Program-made: the position numbers and the translations under genes
DNA from: Adiantum capillus-veneris
Taxonomy: Eukaryota > Streptophyta > Polypodiopsida > Polypodiales > Pteridaceae
Direction of reading: 5' to 3'
Assembly: GCA_014529385.2 (NCBI GenBank)
Contig: CM043963.1
Location: 103,768,912-103,832,911, forward strand
Length of the DNA: 64,000 nucleotides
The notes under the pieces: model-generated
What the model saw: the letters and a program-made list of their open reading frames with translations, nothing else
Database searches by the model: none
Told to the model about the DNA's origin: nothing
Part shown: positions 51,515 through 62,358 of the stretch, in pieces
Numbering within the stretch: position 1 is the stretch's first letter
How the letters are laid out: every line of letters starts with the position of its first letter

Positions 51515-51532
51515 TTCATGTCGGGTTCACCA
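51515..51532 (-). other. tRNA-Trp primer binding site of outer Gypsy
   Basis: On the minus strand this is TGGTGAACCCGACATGAA. It complements the plant tRNA-Trp 3' end (CACGTCGGGTTCACCA) with a single G-to-A mismatch at a CpG. The candidate LTR end CTACGACA lies four bases upstream. Confidence 0.7.
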
Positions 51533-51536
51533 AATT

Positions 51537-52140
51537 TGTCGTAGTGCACAGTTATCCAAGGTCGACCAGGAAAGCACTGGGTCTTTGACTATAGAAAATA
51601 GCTTAACAGACATTAAAACTAGGAGAAATGAGTGAAGATAGACTTAATTAAGGTTGAATACATCTAATACTAGTGATTAGAGAGAGTTTAAGAGAAAATA
51701 TTGCAAATAAGAACATTATTAATTGATACAATAATAAGAAATATAGATTCAAAACTCAAGAGATGTTGTCAACTAGCACGCGATACAACTTAAGATTTTG
51801 ATTGCTCTTTAACAATTCCATTACATACGCCCGCTTTGGTATGCCCTTTGAATTGCAACCCTCAGATCAAAAAATTTCCCTCGAGTAGCACCGCCGTCGA
51901 GTCCTCCCATCCCTTGACGCTTCTTCAAAACTTTCTTGATACTCTCCAACTGCTCTCAAGAATAACAATTGTCTCTCTACAGTCCGTTTTCAAAAAGCCT
52001 CTCCCAATTCCCCTCAAAGAAATTACCAAAAAGAACTTCAAAATGGCAAAAAAGCTCTTACAAATTCGTGTGCCTCTCTTTTTATAGGAGCTTTATAGAA
52101 TTAAAAAAAAACAAAAAATTGTTGTATGTACTAACTTGTG
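51537..52140 (-). repeat. 5' LTR of outer Gypsy, part
   Basis: On the minus strand the LTR ends GCACTACGACA next to the primer site. A TATAAAAAG box on the minus strand lies at 52078-52086, followed by the U5-like part down to 51537. The far (U3) end is not identifiable; it could extend well right of 52140. No second copy is in the window. Confidence 0.5.
52078..52086 (-). promoter_or_regulatory. TATA box of outer Gypsy LTR
   Basis: TATAAAAAG on the minus strand, in a CTATAAAAAGAGAGG context, about 545 bp from the LTR end. Confidence 0.5.
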
Positions 52141-52327
52141 CTGCTCAACTGCACCTCATTTGGCATTTCTTGCATTTCATCCACATGTCACACTCCATTT
52201 TTAGCATATATGCATGGCCCAGACACTTGGTTGACTTTTTACTCTCTCTCTCTTTTACACTGCATGGGAACCCTTGCTGGCCTTGGGATATCCCCTCCCC
52301 TTAAGCAGATGAATCACTACTTGGGTG

Positions 52328-52329
<2 letters not shown>

Positions 52330-52358
<29 letters not shown>
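52330..52358. repeat. Homopolymer G29
   Basis: Twenty-nine G in a row, an assembly-risk site and a possible G-quadruplex. Confidence 0.97.
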
Positions 52359-52359
<1 letters not shown>

Positions 52360-52360
<1 letters not shown>

Positions 52361-54172
52361 ATGATGACGCCGTCGTTGCTCACTGCCTCCCGTTCAAAAG
52401 AGTTAACTATTAAGAGGGCGTGGGAATGACCCCCACAGGGTGCCACATCACCATTTCCGCCTCAGCCCACGGCCGCCGCCATCTTGCATACCACCACCAA
52501 AACCATCAGCCTCACAGCCCTGTGCTACTATCAAGTGCATCAGCATTGTCCACAGCAGTGCTAAAAGGCAGCACACCATAGCCACTCACTCCAGGAGCTC
52601 TCATAGACCTTTGATACACCATAGAAGATCCACATTATTATATATATAGCCTAGAATTTGTCCACATGCGCCCGCATATGGGATTGCTCCCCAACCACAT
52701 GGCATCTATCAAGGCATTGCCCTCCTCATGGCTCCAAAAAAGCATTTGGAAAGCTTCAAAAAAAAATATTTTTTTGTCCTCACTTTAAAACATTGTCACC
52801 ACCTACTCAAGGATTTGATTACCGAGCTGCCAAGGCCACTTCAAATTGAGCATATCCGCCTCTGATTCACCTATCATATCCGCATCTTGAACTTTGCATG
52901 GCCTCAAATGACGAGCGACAAATTGACACATTGCTTGCAACTTGGGGAGGTCACCTAATGAAAATGTAACCTATTACGTGAGTTCAACAGAAGGGTATTT
53001 AAAGTTCTTGAAACTTACAGAAATATATATAAAGAAGGATATTATTTTTTCAAATTTGAAAAAAACCTTACAGATTTTAAAAGAAAAGGGTACATTATAT
53101 TCTGAACAAAATTCACAAATAAGGGGTTTTACAAACATGTCTTGAACGCACATGATATGGTAGTTTTACACACAGTGAATCCCCCGAGGCTTGCAACTGA
53201 CACACACTTCAACTCGCTATATCTTCCTGATTCGGACTCTGTTTTATGCACTGTAACTTTTTGCTAACCCCATACATCACCCGCTACCTCTATGAACCCC
53301 GTCAAGCTCCATAAAACATATGCATGCACACCGTTCGAGGCAACCAACCCAACACAGAAGTAGCCCCTTATGAAACTTCATCTGCTAATATCTAACTCAT
53401 CTTGGATCCAATTTCTGATTTGAAAATACCATCAGGCTCCATAAATCAAGCACTATGCATCTACCCACTAAAATCGACTCGGACTACCTAGAACCATTTG
53501 CCGTGTCTGTCTCAGATCTGCAAATGCCTCAACTTTGAGCTTCCATATCTTTCATTATATGGCTTTGTTTGATGAGCCATCTAGACCAGCTAGCTCACCA
53601 CTTCAATCTCTACATTTTCAAGTAGAAAAATTGCCCTTCATACAACCTTTACCTATCAACCCAAACAATCCACTCTGAAGCACTTTTGGTCTATCAAAAC
53701 CACATAATGCATACATTCCTGCCAATCTTATGCCATAAGCAGTTCTAACATAGATTTATCAAAGTTCAAAAATACAAACAAAACTTTGTTTTTCATCTTG
53801 TTCCCTCAAAGTGGATGAAAATGTTGTACCCATGTCCATTTGGCATAGATGGGTCAGAACATAACATTAAATAATATCAGCAATATATATCTAGGCCTAC
53901 TCAATCACTATGCCCAAGCATAGCATTAAATGAGCAACCATAGCCTTGCACGATCACACAAGGAGTTATTATTCCAACTATGCTTTCAACCTCAAAACTT
54001 TGCATGGAGAATCTCAACTAATTTTTACAATTTGTAACTATTCCACTTTTGGCATTGCGAGCCTTCTAATCTAACCCTAACGACTACTCTCGGACCTTCA
54101 AGTGTTGTTACCCTTTTGCATTAACCTTGTGATGTAGTGTCTTTTGGTGCACACATAGGTGAAACACACTAG

Positions 54173-54178
<6 letters not shown>
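52360..54178. other. No recognised gene
   Basis: Pyrimidine-leaning sequence without motif. It may be the U3 part of the Gypsy LTR at its left side. Short frames at 52440-52649 and 52942-53145 have no support. Confidence 0.4.

Positions 54179-54253
<75 letters not shown>
54179..54253. repeat. (GA)~37 microsatellite
   Basis: A perfect GA run of about 75 bp. Confidence 0.97.
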
Positions 54254-54255
<2 letters not shown>

Positions 54256-54992
54256 CTATCTTTGAAATATCCAATGGCATCGAGGTGGATGGTGATGCAG
54301 AATGTAATAGCCTCAAAGATTTGGAGGTCAGTGAGAGAAAGATTGCAAGAGGTGGCTGAGAACAAGATTGTGAAAAGGCAAAGACAAGGGTGATGGTGAT
54401 GCAACAGTAACAGAATCAAACGTTTGGAGGCTAATCAGTGCAAGATCACGAGTGGTGGCCAGGGAGGAAGATCATAGAAAAGGCAAAAGCAGGGGTGATT
54501 TGTTTCTCTATTTGGAGATAGATATAGCGACTGCAATGGTGATCAATTTATGATGCCAAACAGTAACTCAAATAAGGGATGTGGGTTGTGCTCACAAGGA
54601 AAACCAGTTTGGGAGCAATAAACACGTTCAAATTATTATACAGAACGATGGACCAACCATAATCAAATTAGTAATGATGCTTATTAAAGAGGCACATAGT
54701 CCTAAGTTTAGAGGTAGTTACCCCCACTGAACATATTAACTCTACCACTGCCCCAATTGAGCGTTCATGCAATGTGCAAACAGTAAAAGCACGAGTGCTC
54801 TTCTACCTCTTTTTGAATCCTCTTCTACCTTTCTAGTGCTCCCATCTTGCCTAACATTTTTACTCTATACGCGTCGGTGCTACACAGTGAGAAAACCTCC
54901 ATTTGTACTCCCAACCCACTTTCTGCATCCTCTTCTTCCTCTCTAGTGCTCCCATTCCTCTTTTTGCATCCTATTCTACAACGCTTTGTTGA
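54254..54992. other. Upstream region of H3-like gene with 30-bp repeat
   Basis: CCTCTTCTWCCTYTCTAGTG plus CTCCCAT occurs at about 54819-54846 and 54929-54956. The stretch is pyrimidine-rich, as in many plant 5' untranslated regions. No convincing TATA box; no coding frame supported. Confidence 0.4.
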
Positions 54993-55264
54993 CGTAGATC
55001 TCTATACACAGTGCAGAGGTATGCTATTGTACTTTTGTGTAGCTCACTTTTATGAGGTGAGTACCAAGTGAATAAGGGCAGGAGAATTTTGTTTGATTCT
55101 CCTCTTTGCTTGGTACTGACCATCGTTTCTTGGAACCCCTTTTGTGAAAGAGATACTCGCTCATAGAATGTGGTGCATTTTTTATTTATGATGTTTGTAG
55201 AGATAGCTCGTGAAAAGGCCAGGCCTAGGAGAGCAACAATGAGCAAACTAGAAGACCCCGTGAG
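54993..55264 (+). pseudogene. Duplicated leader and first exon, copy 1
   Basis: This unit repeats at 55265 with a 272-bp period. It holds an exon-like end GCAGAG before GTATGC, an intron-like 55019-55200 ending TTTGTAG, then the start of a coding exon. The start codon, ATG in copy 2, is ATA here. The following codons give AREKARPRRAT, parallel to AREKSRPRRET in copy 2, before the unit ends. It looks like a dead tandem copy of the promoter-proximal part of the H3-like gene. Confidence 0.6.
55059..55122 (+). other. Hairpin 1, intronic
   Basis: AGTACCAAG pairs with CTTGGTACT and AGGAGAA with TTCTCCT, enclosing a ~10-nt loop. It lies inside the copy-1 intron. Confidence 0.7.
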
Positions 55265-55289
55265 ATAGATCTCTACACACACTAAAGAG

Positions 55290-55469
55290 GTATGCTATTA
55301 TACTTCTGTGCAGTGTTATTTTGTGAGGTCAGTACCAAGAGAATATGGGTGGGAGAACCATGTTTGGTTCTCTTTTTTGCTTGGTAATTACCATCATTTC
55401 TTGGGGCCCCTTGTGCGAAAGGGACATTTGTTCAAAATGTAGTATGGTTTTTGTTTATGCTGTTTGTAG
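55290..55469 (+). other. Putative 5'-UTR intron of H3-like gene
   Basis: The interval starts GTATGC after AAAGAG and ends TTATGCTGTTTGTAG just two bases before the ATG. Copy 1 shows the same borders. It is 180 bp, AT-rich, with a pyrimidine-rich end. This suggests duplication at DNA level rather than a processed copy, if it is a true intron. Confidence 0.45.
55331..55395 (+). other. Hairpin 2, intronic
   Basis: TACCAAG pairs with CTTGGTA and GAGAACC with GGTTCTC around a 6-nt loop. It is the copy-2 counterpart of hairpin 1. Confidence 0.7.
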
Positions 55470-56290
55470 AGATGGCTCGTGAAAAGTCCAGGCCTAGAAG
55501 AGAAACAAGTGATCCCTTGTATGCCTAAGAAAGAAGATTCCGATACAAGGGGCACAAATGCATCCTACAAGAGCTGCAAAGGATCAAAAGGCACATGAAA
55601 CCGGCCATCCCATGGCTTCCATTTCAACGAGTAGTATGAGAGATTTGCAAGCATTGGAGTGTGGGCACGCGAGGGGCCATTAGTGCACTTCTATGCATGC
55701 AAGAGATTGCAAAATACTACCTCATTGAATTATTCAACGATGGATATATCCTTTCTACCCATGCCCATTGCATCACAATTATGCCACATGATATTGACAC
55801 ACTTTGAAGGTTGCATTTCTACTATGATGGGCTGCTTTAGCCAGTATCTATACGTGATAGTAGAACCATGGATATTATTAACATCCCCCCTGAGCCTTCA
55901 AGGACTAAAAGCAACAAAAGAACCTGGTCACAGATCAAGAGGATTGATGGGCAGGAAAATCCCAAGCCTGAGGGAGTACGTGAGCCAGGTACAACTCCAC
56001 TCTAGAAGCCTGAGCCAGTGAAGGAGGGGCCTCAGCTAGCTAGGGAGAAGACATAGTCGGTTAGGGAGGAGCAAGAGTCATCCAGAGAGGGGCCTAAGAT
56101 GGTAAGGGAGGAGCTTGCACCAATTAGGGATGAGATGAGTCGGTCAAGAGAAGCTTGAGCCAGTCAGGGAGGAGTAAACACAAAAAGATCCAAAGATAGC
56201 TCAAGAAAAGAAAGGGGCATCCTCTTCTTTGCAAGGGCCATCCAACACAAAGCAAGAGCCTTTGCCAGAACATTGGAATCTGGTAGAGCC
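55470..56290 (+). pseudogene. Degenerate histone H3-fold gene, CENH3-like
   Basis: From ATG 55472 a single frame aligns without gaps to histone H3 from the alpha-N helix to the end of alpha-3. Residues 24-25 are RY, 49-53 LPFQR, then VV-x-EI, 77-78 QE, 87-88 LF, D90, HA at 97-98, TIMP at 102-105, DI at 107-108. The N-tail is only ~23 residues (MAREKSRPRRE) and lacks the H3 ARTKQTARKS motif. REIC and the DGYIL stretch recall centromeric CENP-A more than canonical H3; loop 1 has no extra residues. Stops: TAA 55526, TGA 55637, TGA 55805, TAG 55838, TAG 56003, TAG 56054, TGA 56156. All are C-to-T reachable from Gln/Arg codons. After the fold the frame goes on ~110 codons as a charged tail with VREE/SREGPK repeats; a frameshift near 56210 extends it. 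Likely dead; function inferred only from the fold. Confidence 0.72.
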
Positions 56291-56510
56291 AAATCAATGA
56301 AGAAAACAAAGAGGACTTGCAAGTTTTGGTCAGTTCAACACCTCTTTGTGCATAGATTTATCTATCTGCATGGTCAGAGAAGGTCTTCATTTTTAACCTT
56401 GATCAACAAGATTTTCTATGCTTGCACAATTTTTCCAACACCTATGCAACGGATTAAGCTGTCGACATTGCTATGTGGTGCGTCTCAAGTTCAATATTAA
56501 TCATGTTGTT

Positions 56511-56751
56511 GGGGTCAGAACCAAGTGAATAGGGGTCCTTGGAAATTTTAAAGGCCCCTATTTTCTTGGTATTAACCCATGTATTTGTGGCAGTGAGGGT
56601 CAGAACCAAGTGAATGGGGACCTTGATGAGTTTTTCAAGTCCCTGGTTTGCTTGGTATTGACCCATGTCTTTGTGGCAGTGAAGGCCAGAACCAAGCAAA
56701 TGGGGACCCTAATGAATCTTTCAAAGCATTGTTTGCTTGGTTCTACTGACC
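56511..56751 (+). repeat. Three tandem hairpins (hairpins 3-5)
   Basis: Units begin at about 56512, 56597 and 56683 (period 85-86 bp). Each has a left arm GGTCAGAACCAAG..., a ~25-nt middle, and a right arm ...CTTGGTATTGACC. Unit 3 has CAGAACCAAGCAAA against TTTGCTTGGTTCTACTG. Spacers share GTGGCAGTGA. The arms match those of the two intronic hairpins. Confidence 0.8.
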
Positions 56752-57539
56752 TACATCCACTAAGCAATCTAATCGCTAGAATTTATTCATATTAGGCACC
56801 CTATCTCGATTCTACCCAAGGACATTTAAGACAATTTATAAATAATAGATCCGCTTATCTTGACTATGCTTCAAAACAATGGAGTTTTCTTTTTAGCGTT
56901 GATGGGATAACTTAGTAGAGTAAATTGGGATCTAGCACGCTTTCTAGTCACTGTATAAAATCAATCATGAGTTTCGTCTTGAAAAGTAAAAAATTATGTT
57001 GGATTTAGGATCTTGTTTTTCCTCATCCTTGATGGTTTTGGTGTTTTTTGTGTAATGAACATTGGAGTCTATGGTTATTGGACATTGAAGATAAGATTAT
57101 CTACTACAAATACGTTTGGCAAAGAAAAGGGTTCCATGGGTGTGTAAAGACGTAAGGCACATCTTTATGCATTTGTTAGTAGTATCTATTTGTAATTCCT
57201 TACTAAAACAAGCGCTTATGTATGTAGTGCCACACAAAAATTTGTATGCTGTGTAGAGCACATTTTTTTAGAACATGATCTAGGGACTGCCACTCAACAC
57301 CAATAGGTCAGCGTGCCCATGCAGGTTGATGTCTACAACTATGGCTGGCGTACGTGTATGAATGGTATGCTCCTTGTTAGCCAAAGTTTGGATGTACCAA
57401 ACATAAGTATGCGTGTTGTTTCATGCTTGTATTGCTGCAATGTTTGTATTACATGACCTTAAATTACATAACTATAGACCCTATGATGTGCATAAATGTT
57501 CTATAATGGCCATTCAACATATTATTATCTCAATGCACA
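56752..57539. other. No recognised gene
   Basis: AT-rich, without repeat or motif that I can name. Confidence 0.5.
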
Positions 57540-57990
57540 GACAATCAAGAGAGGAAAACACTCGAGCTGAGGAGTTTGAATAGGCCTGCATTGACAAAAT
57601 GATGCAGCGACACCAGCAGACTCAAGATGAGATACAAAACACGTAAGAAGCAATCAGTCAATATGATGTGGACTCCACAAAGGTAGAGTATTGGGTTACA
57701 TGTCAATGGAAAGAGCAAGAAGAGAGGGAAGATTCACAAGTCAAGATGCATGGGAAGCTATGGAGGAGGCTCATGCATTCAAAAAATGCAAAAGGGTACA
57801 TAAGACCAGCGTCCCTCGAGGGAGAAGGAGCAGCAACCGAGGGAGAGGGTAGGGGTGCAGTGGCAACAACTAGGGGAGAGGGCAAGGGAGAAGTGGCAAC
57901 AATCAAGGGAGGGGGCAGGGGAGCATTAGCAGGGGAAGGGAGCAGTTTTTATCACCCTTTTGTATACATTTTGAAAGAAACAATACAATT
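57540..57990 (+). pseudogene. Unassigned coding relic with Arg/Gly-rich end
   Basis: Plus-strand frames give a Gln/Glu-rich start (KMMQRHQQTQDEIQ, then EAISQYDVDSTK). With one frame change near 57740 they give an AWEAMEEAHAFKKCK segment and a basic RGRG / GNNQGRGQG repeat tail. The alternative frame reads GEGRGAVATTRGEG repeats. TAA/TAG stops interrupt. It resembles RNA-binding Arg/Gly tails but I cannot name a family. Confidence 0.3.
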
Positions 57991-58603
57991 TGTAAATTTT
58001 TGAAACAATGAAAAGTGCACATTTTTTAAACAATGTTTGAGCGACACAAAATGTATTTGTATTAGTCATTTTGGAGTATACATCTTGGATTGCATGGCAT
58101 TAAAACTTATTGCATGCAGAATGTATGTGACCTACCTTCCGGTGGAAACAATCAAGTGAAGTGTATTTGAGAGGGACTTCTTACACAATGTTGTTTTCTC
58201 CTTGCATCTTGGAATCTAAGAAAAAGAAAGAGTTTGTATCTATATCTTAATTCACTAAAGACAAATGAAATTTATACATTTAGCAATTATCTTTCTATTG
58301 TCGAGAATAAATGCATACACTTCTAGCAGAAGTGGAAGGTCTTCATATGTAAGATCTACCCTGATCTGTGCAAGAGTTATACTTGACATTGTCTCCATCA
58401 CAATAAGCAGGCCCTCTCAAAAGTAGATCTCCATTGTTAAAGGTTTGCTCTCAGAGTTAGACTCTATATCTTGGTCGAGTAGAATAAGTTTCCCACTAAG
58501 AAGATAATATATAAAATAGTAATACGACACTAAGAAATGTTGAGAGCTTATAATGTGCTTGCAAATTATGGTCTTTGCAAAATATAAATTTTTCCCTCTG
58601 TTA

Positions 58604-59056
58604 TTACTGTTTCCTATCCCAATTATCATTGAAAATATCCAAACATATCTCAAACTTGCAGATGACCATTGTTGTGGTAGTTCCTATTTGCTCGTCGAAG
58701 AAGAAATCTACAAACACTTCAACACGCATAAATAGAGTGAGCCTAATAATCTTTGTAGCAATAGAATTATTGAGGGACTTGTATATTTTGAAACAACCTA
58801 TCTTGAAGCTTTTACTAGTTTGGAAAGCTGGCAAAGACCAATCCTTGTTGTCAAAGGATGGAAGTGGCAAAGGAGTTACACAACCCCATCCAGAGGATAT
58901 TTTGGGTTCCAAATATGACATATCATAAAAGAATATTTCATTATCAGCAAGCTTCTTGTGTTGTCTTCCTCGATACATGTGCTCACCAATAAATGCATAC
59001 AAAACATCAGAAACCCCAACTAGGCTCTCAACTAGTTGCCTGTCCATCTTGTTCAA
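58604..59056 (-). CDS. Unassigned 150-aa ORF
   Basis: An uninterrupted minus-strand frame: an acidic start (MDRQLVESLVGVSD), a DNEIFFYDMSYLEPK segment, a PLPLPSFDNKDW stretch and a Phe-rich end. A further frame, 58653-58417, overlaps it. No domain recognised; composition is more protein-like than neighbouring frames. It may be one exon of a decayed gene. Confidence 0.3.
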   Translation of the reverse strand: MNKMDRQLVESLVGVSDVLYAFIGEHMYRGRQHKKLADNEIFFYDMSYLEPKISSGWGCVTPLPLPSFDNKDWSLPAFQTSKSFKIGCFKIYKSLNNSIATKIIRLTLFMRVEVFVDFFFDEQIGTTTTMVICKFEICLDIFNDNWDRKQ

Positions 59057-59850
59057 TGGATAAATATATACAACATATCAAACATGATATCAACCCTAAA
59101 CCTACAAACATAATCATGCACTAAATGGGATATGCTCAAAATAACTTATAGTTGGGCCGATGTCTTGGAAAACCAGGAGGAGATATTGCAACCTTAAGTT
59201 TGCATGTTGGAAAGCATGTTATATGAGGATCTCTTTCACCCGCTTGCTTTGTGCACACACTTTGAACTATTTAACTTGTCTCTTGAAAGCCTCCACAAAA
59301 TTATTGCATTGCCTCCTCTTCCTCCTCCTCGTCTGCAATAGTATCCAACTTTTGATTGTTATTCTAGATGGTATCCATGTCTGATCATATGTAGTATATC
59401 TCTTAAAAATGCTAACAGAGTCAATGGTAGTGCTAGGCCTTCAAGAGGTAGTCACGATGTGCACTAGAACACAAAGTAAAGTTAGCACAAATATGAAAAA
59501 GATAAGACATTTTTGAGAGGGAAGTAGACCTACTTAAAGCAATATTTGGACGAGAAGATAGATACTAGAGTCTTCAAAGACTATATTAGCTAAAGTGGGA
59601 AAACCCTAATTCCTAGGTTGAAAAACTTTCAACATATCACGCATAAAGTAATGAGATTTTTGTCAAAGATGTCAATTTGCTTAAGGTCTCATTCCAATTT
59701 ATGCACGTACATTACACATTGAGGACAAGATTGGACATGAAATTTCATGGTTTTAGTCAATTGAACCATTAAGATACTAGTGCATTCCAGACATTATCAT
59801 TGTGTGTGCCTTATTGTCCTACCTATGATTTATCTCAAGGTGAAGTTTCA

Positions 59851-60200
59851 AGGCCCACCACTTATCCAAGCTAAGTTCCAAATGATTACCTAAACTTATT
59901 CAAGGTCTACCACTTGTCCAAGCTAGGACCCAAATTGAGAAAAATAACCCACTTTTTTATGACATTCAAGCTCATCCAAGCAAAGTCCACTGTTAATATA
60001 GGACTTCTTCATTTGAGGCATGAAGCATACATAAAACATGTATTATATAATTGGTTGCATCATAAGAGTGTTGCATTGGTTTCATGGTGCAATTATCTAA
60101 GCTAGGCTCCCTTGGAGGAATATAAAGCCCACTACTTGTCCAAGCTAGGTTCCCTTAACCTATGGAGGAATACAAAGTCAACTTCTTGTCCAAGTTACAC
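59851..60200. repeat. Interspersed CCACTTGTCCAAGCTAGG repeats
   Basis: Variants of CCCACCACTTGTCCAAGCTA recur at about 59851, 59898, 59962, 60128 and 60178, with irregular spacing of 50-165 bp. They suggest a decayed tandem array. Confidence 0.6.
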
Positions 60201-61290
60201 TCAAAGTGATATGTTAGAATGAGTACCTACATATATGTCTAAGTTGTTCTCTATTAAAATAAATAAGGTTTGCAGTGAGAAAAAACCCTTTCCCAAGACT
60301 AATGATCACTTTCAATTTTTATGAATATAGCCAATTTGACCATTAACAAACAAAAAATATAAATTTTATTTAAGATATTGATTTCACTTTTCTTTTTTAG
60401 ATATTTTTTGAGCTACATCAAGAAGTGTCAAGACCAAATATATTACATTCTTGAATGCCATGTGATACGCCACTTTATGCACATAGATGTATTCTTTTGA
60501 GCAGGTTCATGAGGATAAGAAATTTAGATATTCAACTACACTTGTGTTAATTCATCCTCGTTTTATACATTTTATAACACTAGGGTTTTTAAATCCACCA
60601 CTTGGTCATTCTAAAATATTCAATCAATTTCATGTTACTGGTGTGAATGCTATTCTATGTGTTTTTATGAGAAAAAAGCAGTTGCTATAAAGAAAATTTC
60701 AATCTATTTGCAACTATAATAAATGTAAAGCTCTTGTGTTTATTACATTATTCTTATCATTAAACATATTTGAAAAACACAAGTCTTAAGGAAGAAAAAT
60801 TAAACTAATGTCAATGATGGATTTTATGATAAAGAGTTGCGATTTTGACATTATGTTATAAATGAATGGGTTATAGCTGCATATTATTCAAAATTGTAAT
60901 GATTTAGATTTTAAAAAAAATATTTGTGCATGAATACATGCATATGAATTCCCATGCCAATATCACGACAACATGGCATATTCTTGTATGAGTCTCCATG
61001 CTAATATGACAACAACATTGTTCAATGAATAGTTTTTTATTGAATGAGTATAAGAAAAAGAGGTCTTCTATTGATACAACTTATATTAAGTACAAAATAA
61101 TATATACCACCCATTGACCCAGCATAATAAGTCGTACTCATGTTTTGAAGAAAAAAGGACTTTGAACAAGTTGTATTTGTGTCTTAAAGCAAAAAGGGTT
61201 CTATTGACTAAATCCATTTATACATTGAAACAAAAATAGTGATCACATTCCAAACCAAAAATACAAAGAAAATTGGTATCCTTAAATTAG
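60201..61290. other. AT-rich DNA with no recognised gene
   Basis: Very AT-rich. A 67-codon frame at 60487-60690 has no motif. Confidence 0.5.
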
Positions 61291-61291
61291 A

Positions 61292-61575
61292 ATTCGCTTT
61301 GTTAATAAAGAAGTCCCCTTTCACTAGGGTGAACTTCGTGCAAAATTCCAAGTTATAGCAGTGAGGCCTAAATATTTATAGTGGATCCATTTATACAAGA
61401 TATGAGCACAATATACATAATTCTCTACTCAAAACAACAAGAAAAAGAGCACCCATAAGAAGGATGCACTTCATTAATAAAGAGTCCCCCAAATGTTAAT
61501 GTGCACTCCATATGAAACACATTAGATTGAATAGAAGTCCCCTTACAATAGGGTACACTTCAAGTACAAAATAAT
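61292..61575. repeat. Degenerate AAGAAGTCCCCTTT...AGGGTGAACTTC repeats
   Basis: About three diverged units (near 61292, 61467 and 61530) share TTAATAAAGA, AGTCCCC and a TAGGGTRMACTTC ending, the last two partly inverse to each other. Confidence 0.5.
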
Positions 61576-61776
61576 AAGTGATAAACGGTTGAATGAAAGA
61601 TAAATGTACACTTTATATTCATCTTGAATAACAATTTACAATGAGCCAGTTCTAATTGATGTGTAGTTTTGTGTACAATTGATATCTTTGTCACACTGCA
61701 TCTTTGCCAAACAACTTCAACATGTGACTCTCAAGACTCTCTTCTTGACAAGTAGAAATTCATGACAAAATTTGTC

Positions 61777-62327
61777 TCAGGATCCTCTACCTTGTTCACA
61801 ATTGTATTGAAAGTATAACTCCTCTTGTTTCGTGCACACAACCATCCCACTAACCATGGAGATATTGTGCCTTCTAAGAAGCATTGAAGTTGTTCGAACA
61901 GGTGTTTGTATCCAAAATTTTGGAAATATGAGATAAGTTCCTGGCATATTCCACATCACTCTATATGGAGTATCATAAAAAATTAATGTGTTGCTAGCAT
62001 GTAGATCCTCAAACATTCGTCAAACCAAAGTCGAATTCTTATGATAAACTCTTTTATATCCAATATTAATATTTGGATTTGGACAATTCTTATTTTGCTG
62101 ATAAACATCTTGAACTTTGAACAATGCTTAGGAAAGCACATCTCAAGTATATGTTGAGCTTTGGTTGGGTTATAGCAACTCCATATCCAAGGTTCAAAAT
62201 AATAATAAAAAAAGTCAAAAAAAGCTTCTCCATCATGGCGCACCACATGACAAACTTCATCTTTTTCATTGTTGACAATTTGCATGCGCTCGGTCCATGA
62301 TGGAAAAATATCACCGTCGCATTTCAA
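61777..62327 (-). pseudogene. Unassigned coding-like relic
   Basis: Two overlapping minus-strand frames (114 and 79 codons) join through a shift near 62000. They are Phe/Tyr/Cys-rich, with FPSWTERMQIV, EPWIWSCYNPTK and later GTYLIFPKFW and CTKQEELYFQY. No family recognised. It ends immediately left of the CACTA terminus. Confidence 0.25.
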
Positions 62328-62358
62328 CTGAATGAAGTAGTAAACCCTCTATATCTAA

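Noticed and set aside
55472-56155. A functional CENH3 gene
   Set aside because: Three stops lie within the tail and histone fold; an intact gene would have to be elsewhere.
59851-60200. CRISPR-like array
   Set aside because: Repeats are diverged, spacing is irregular and the context is a plant nuclear genome.
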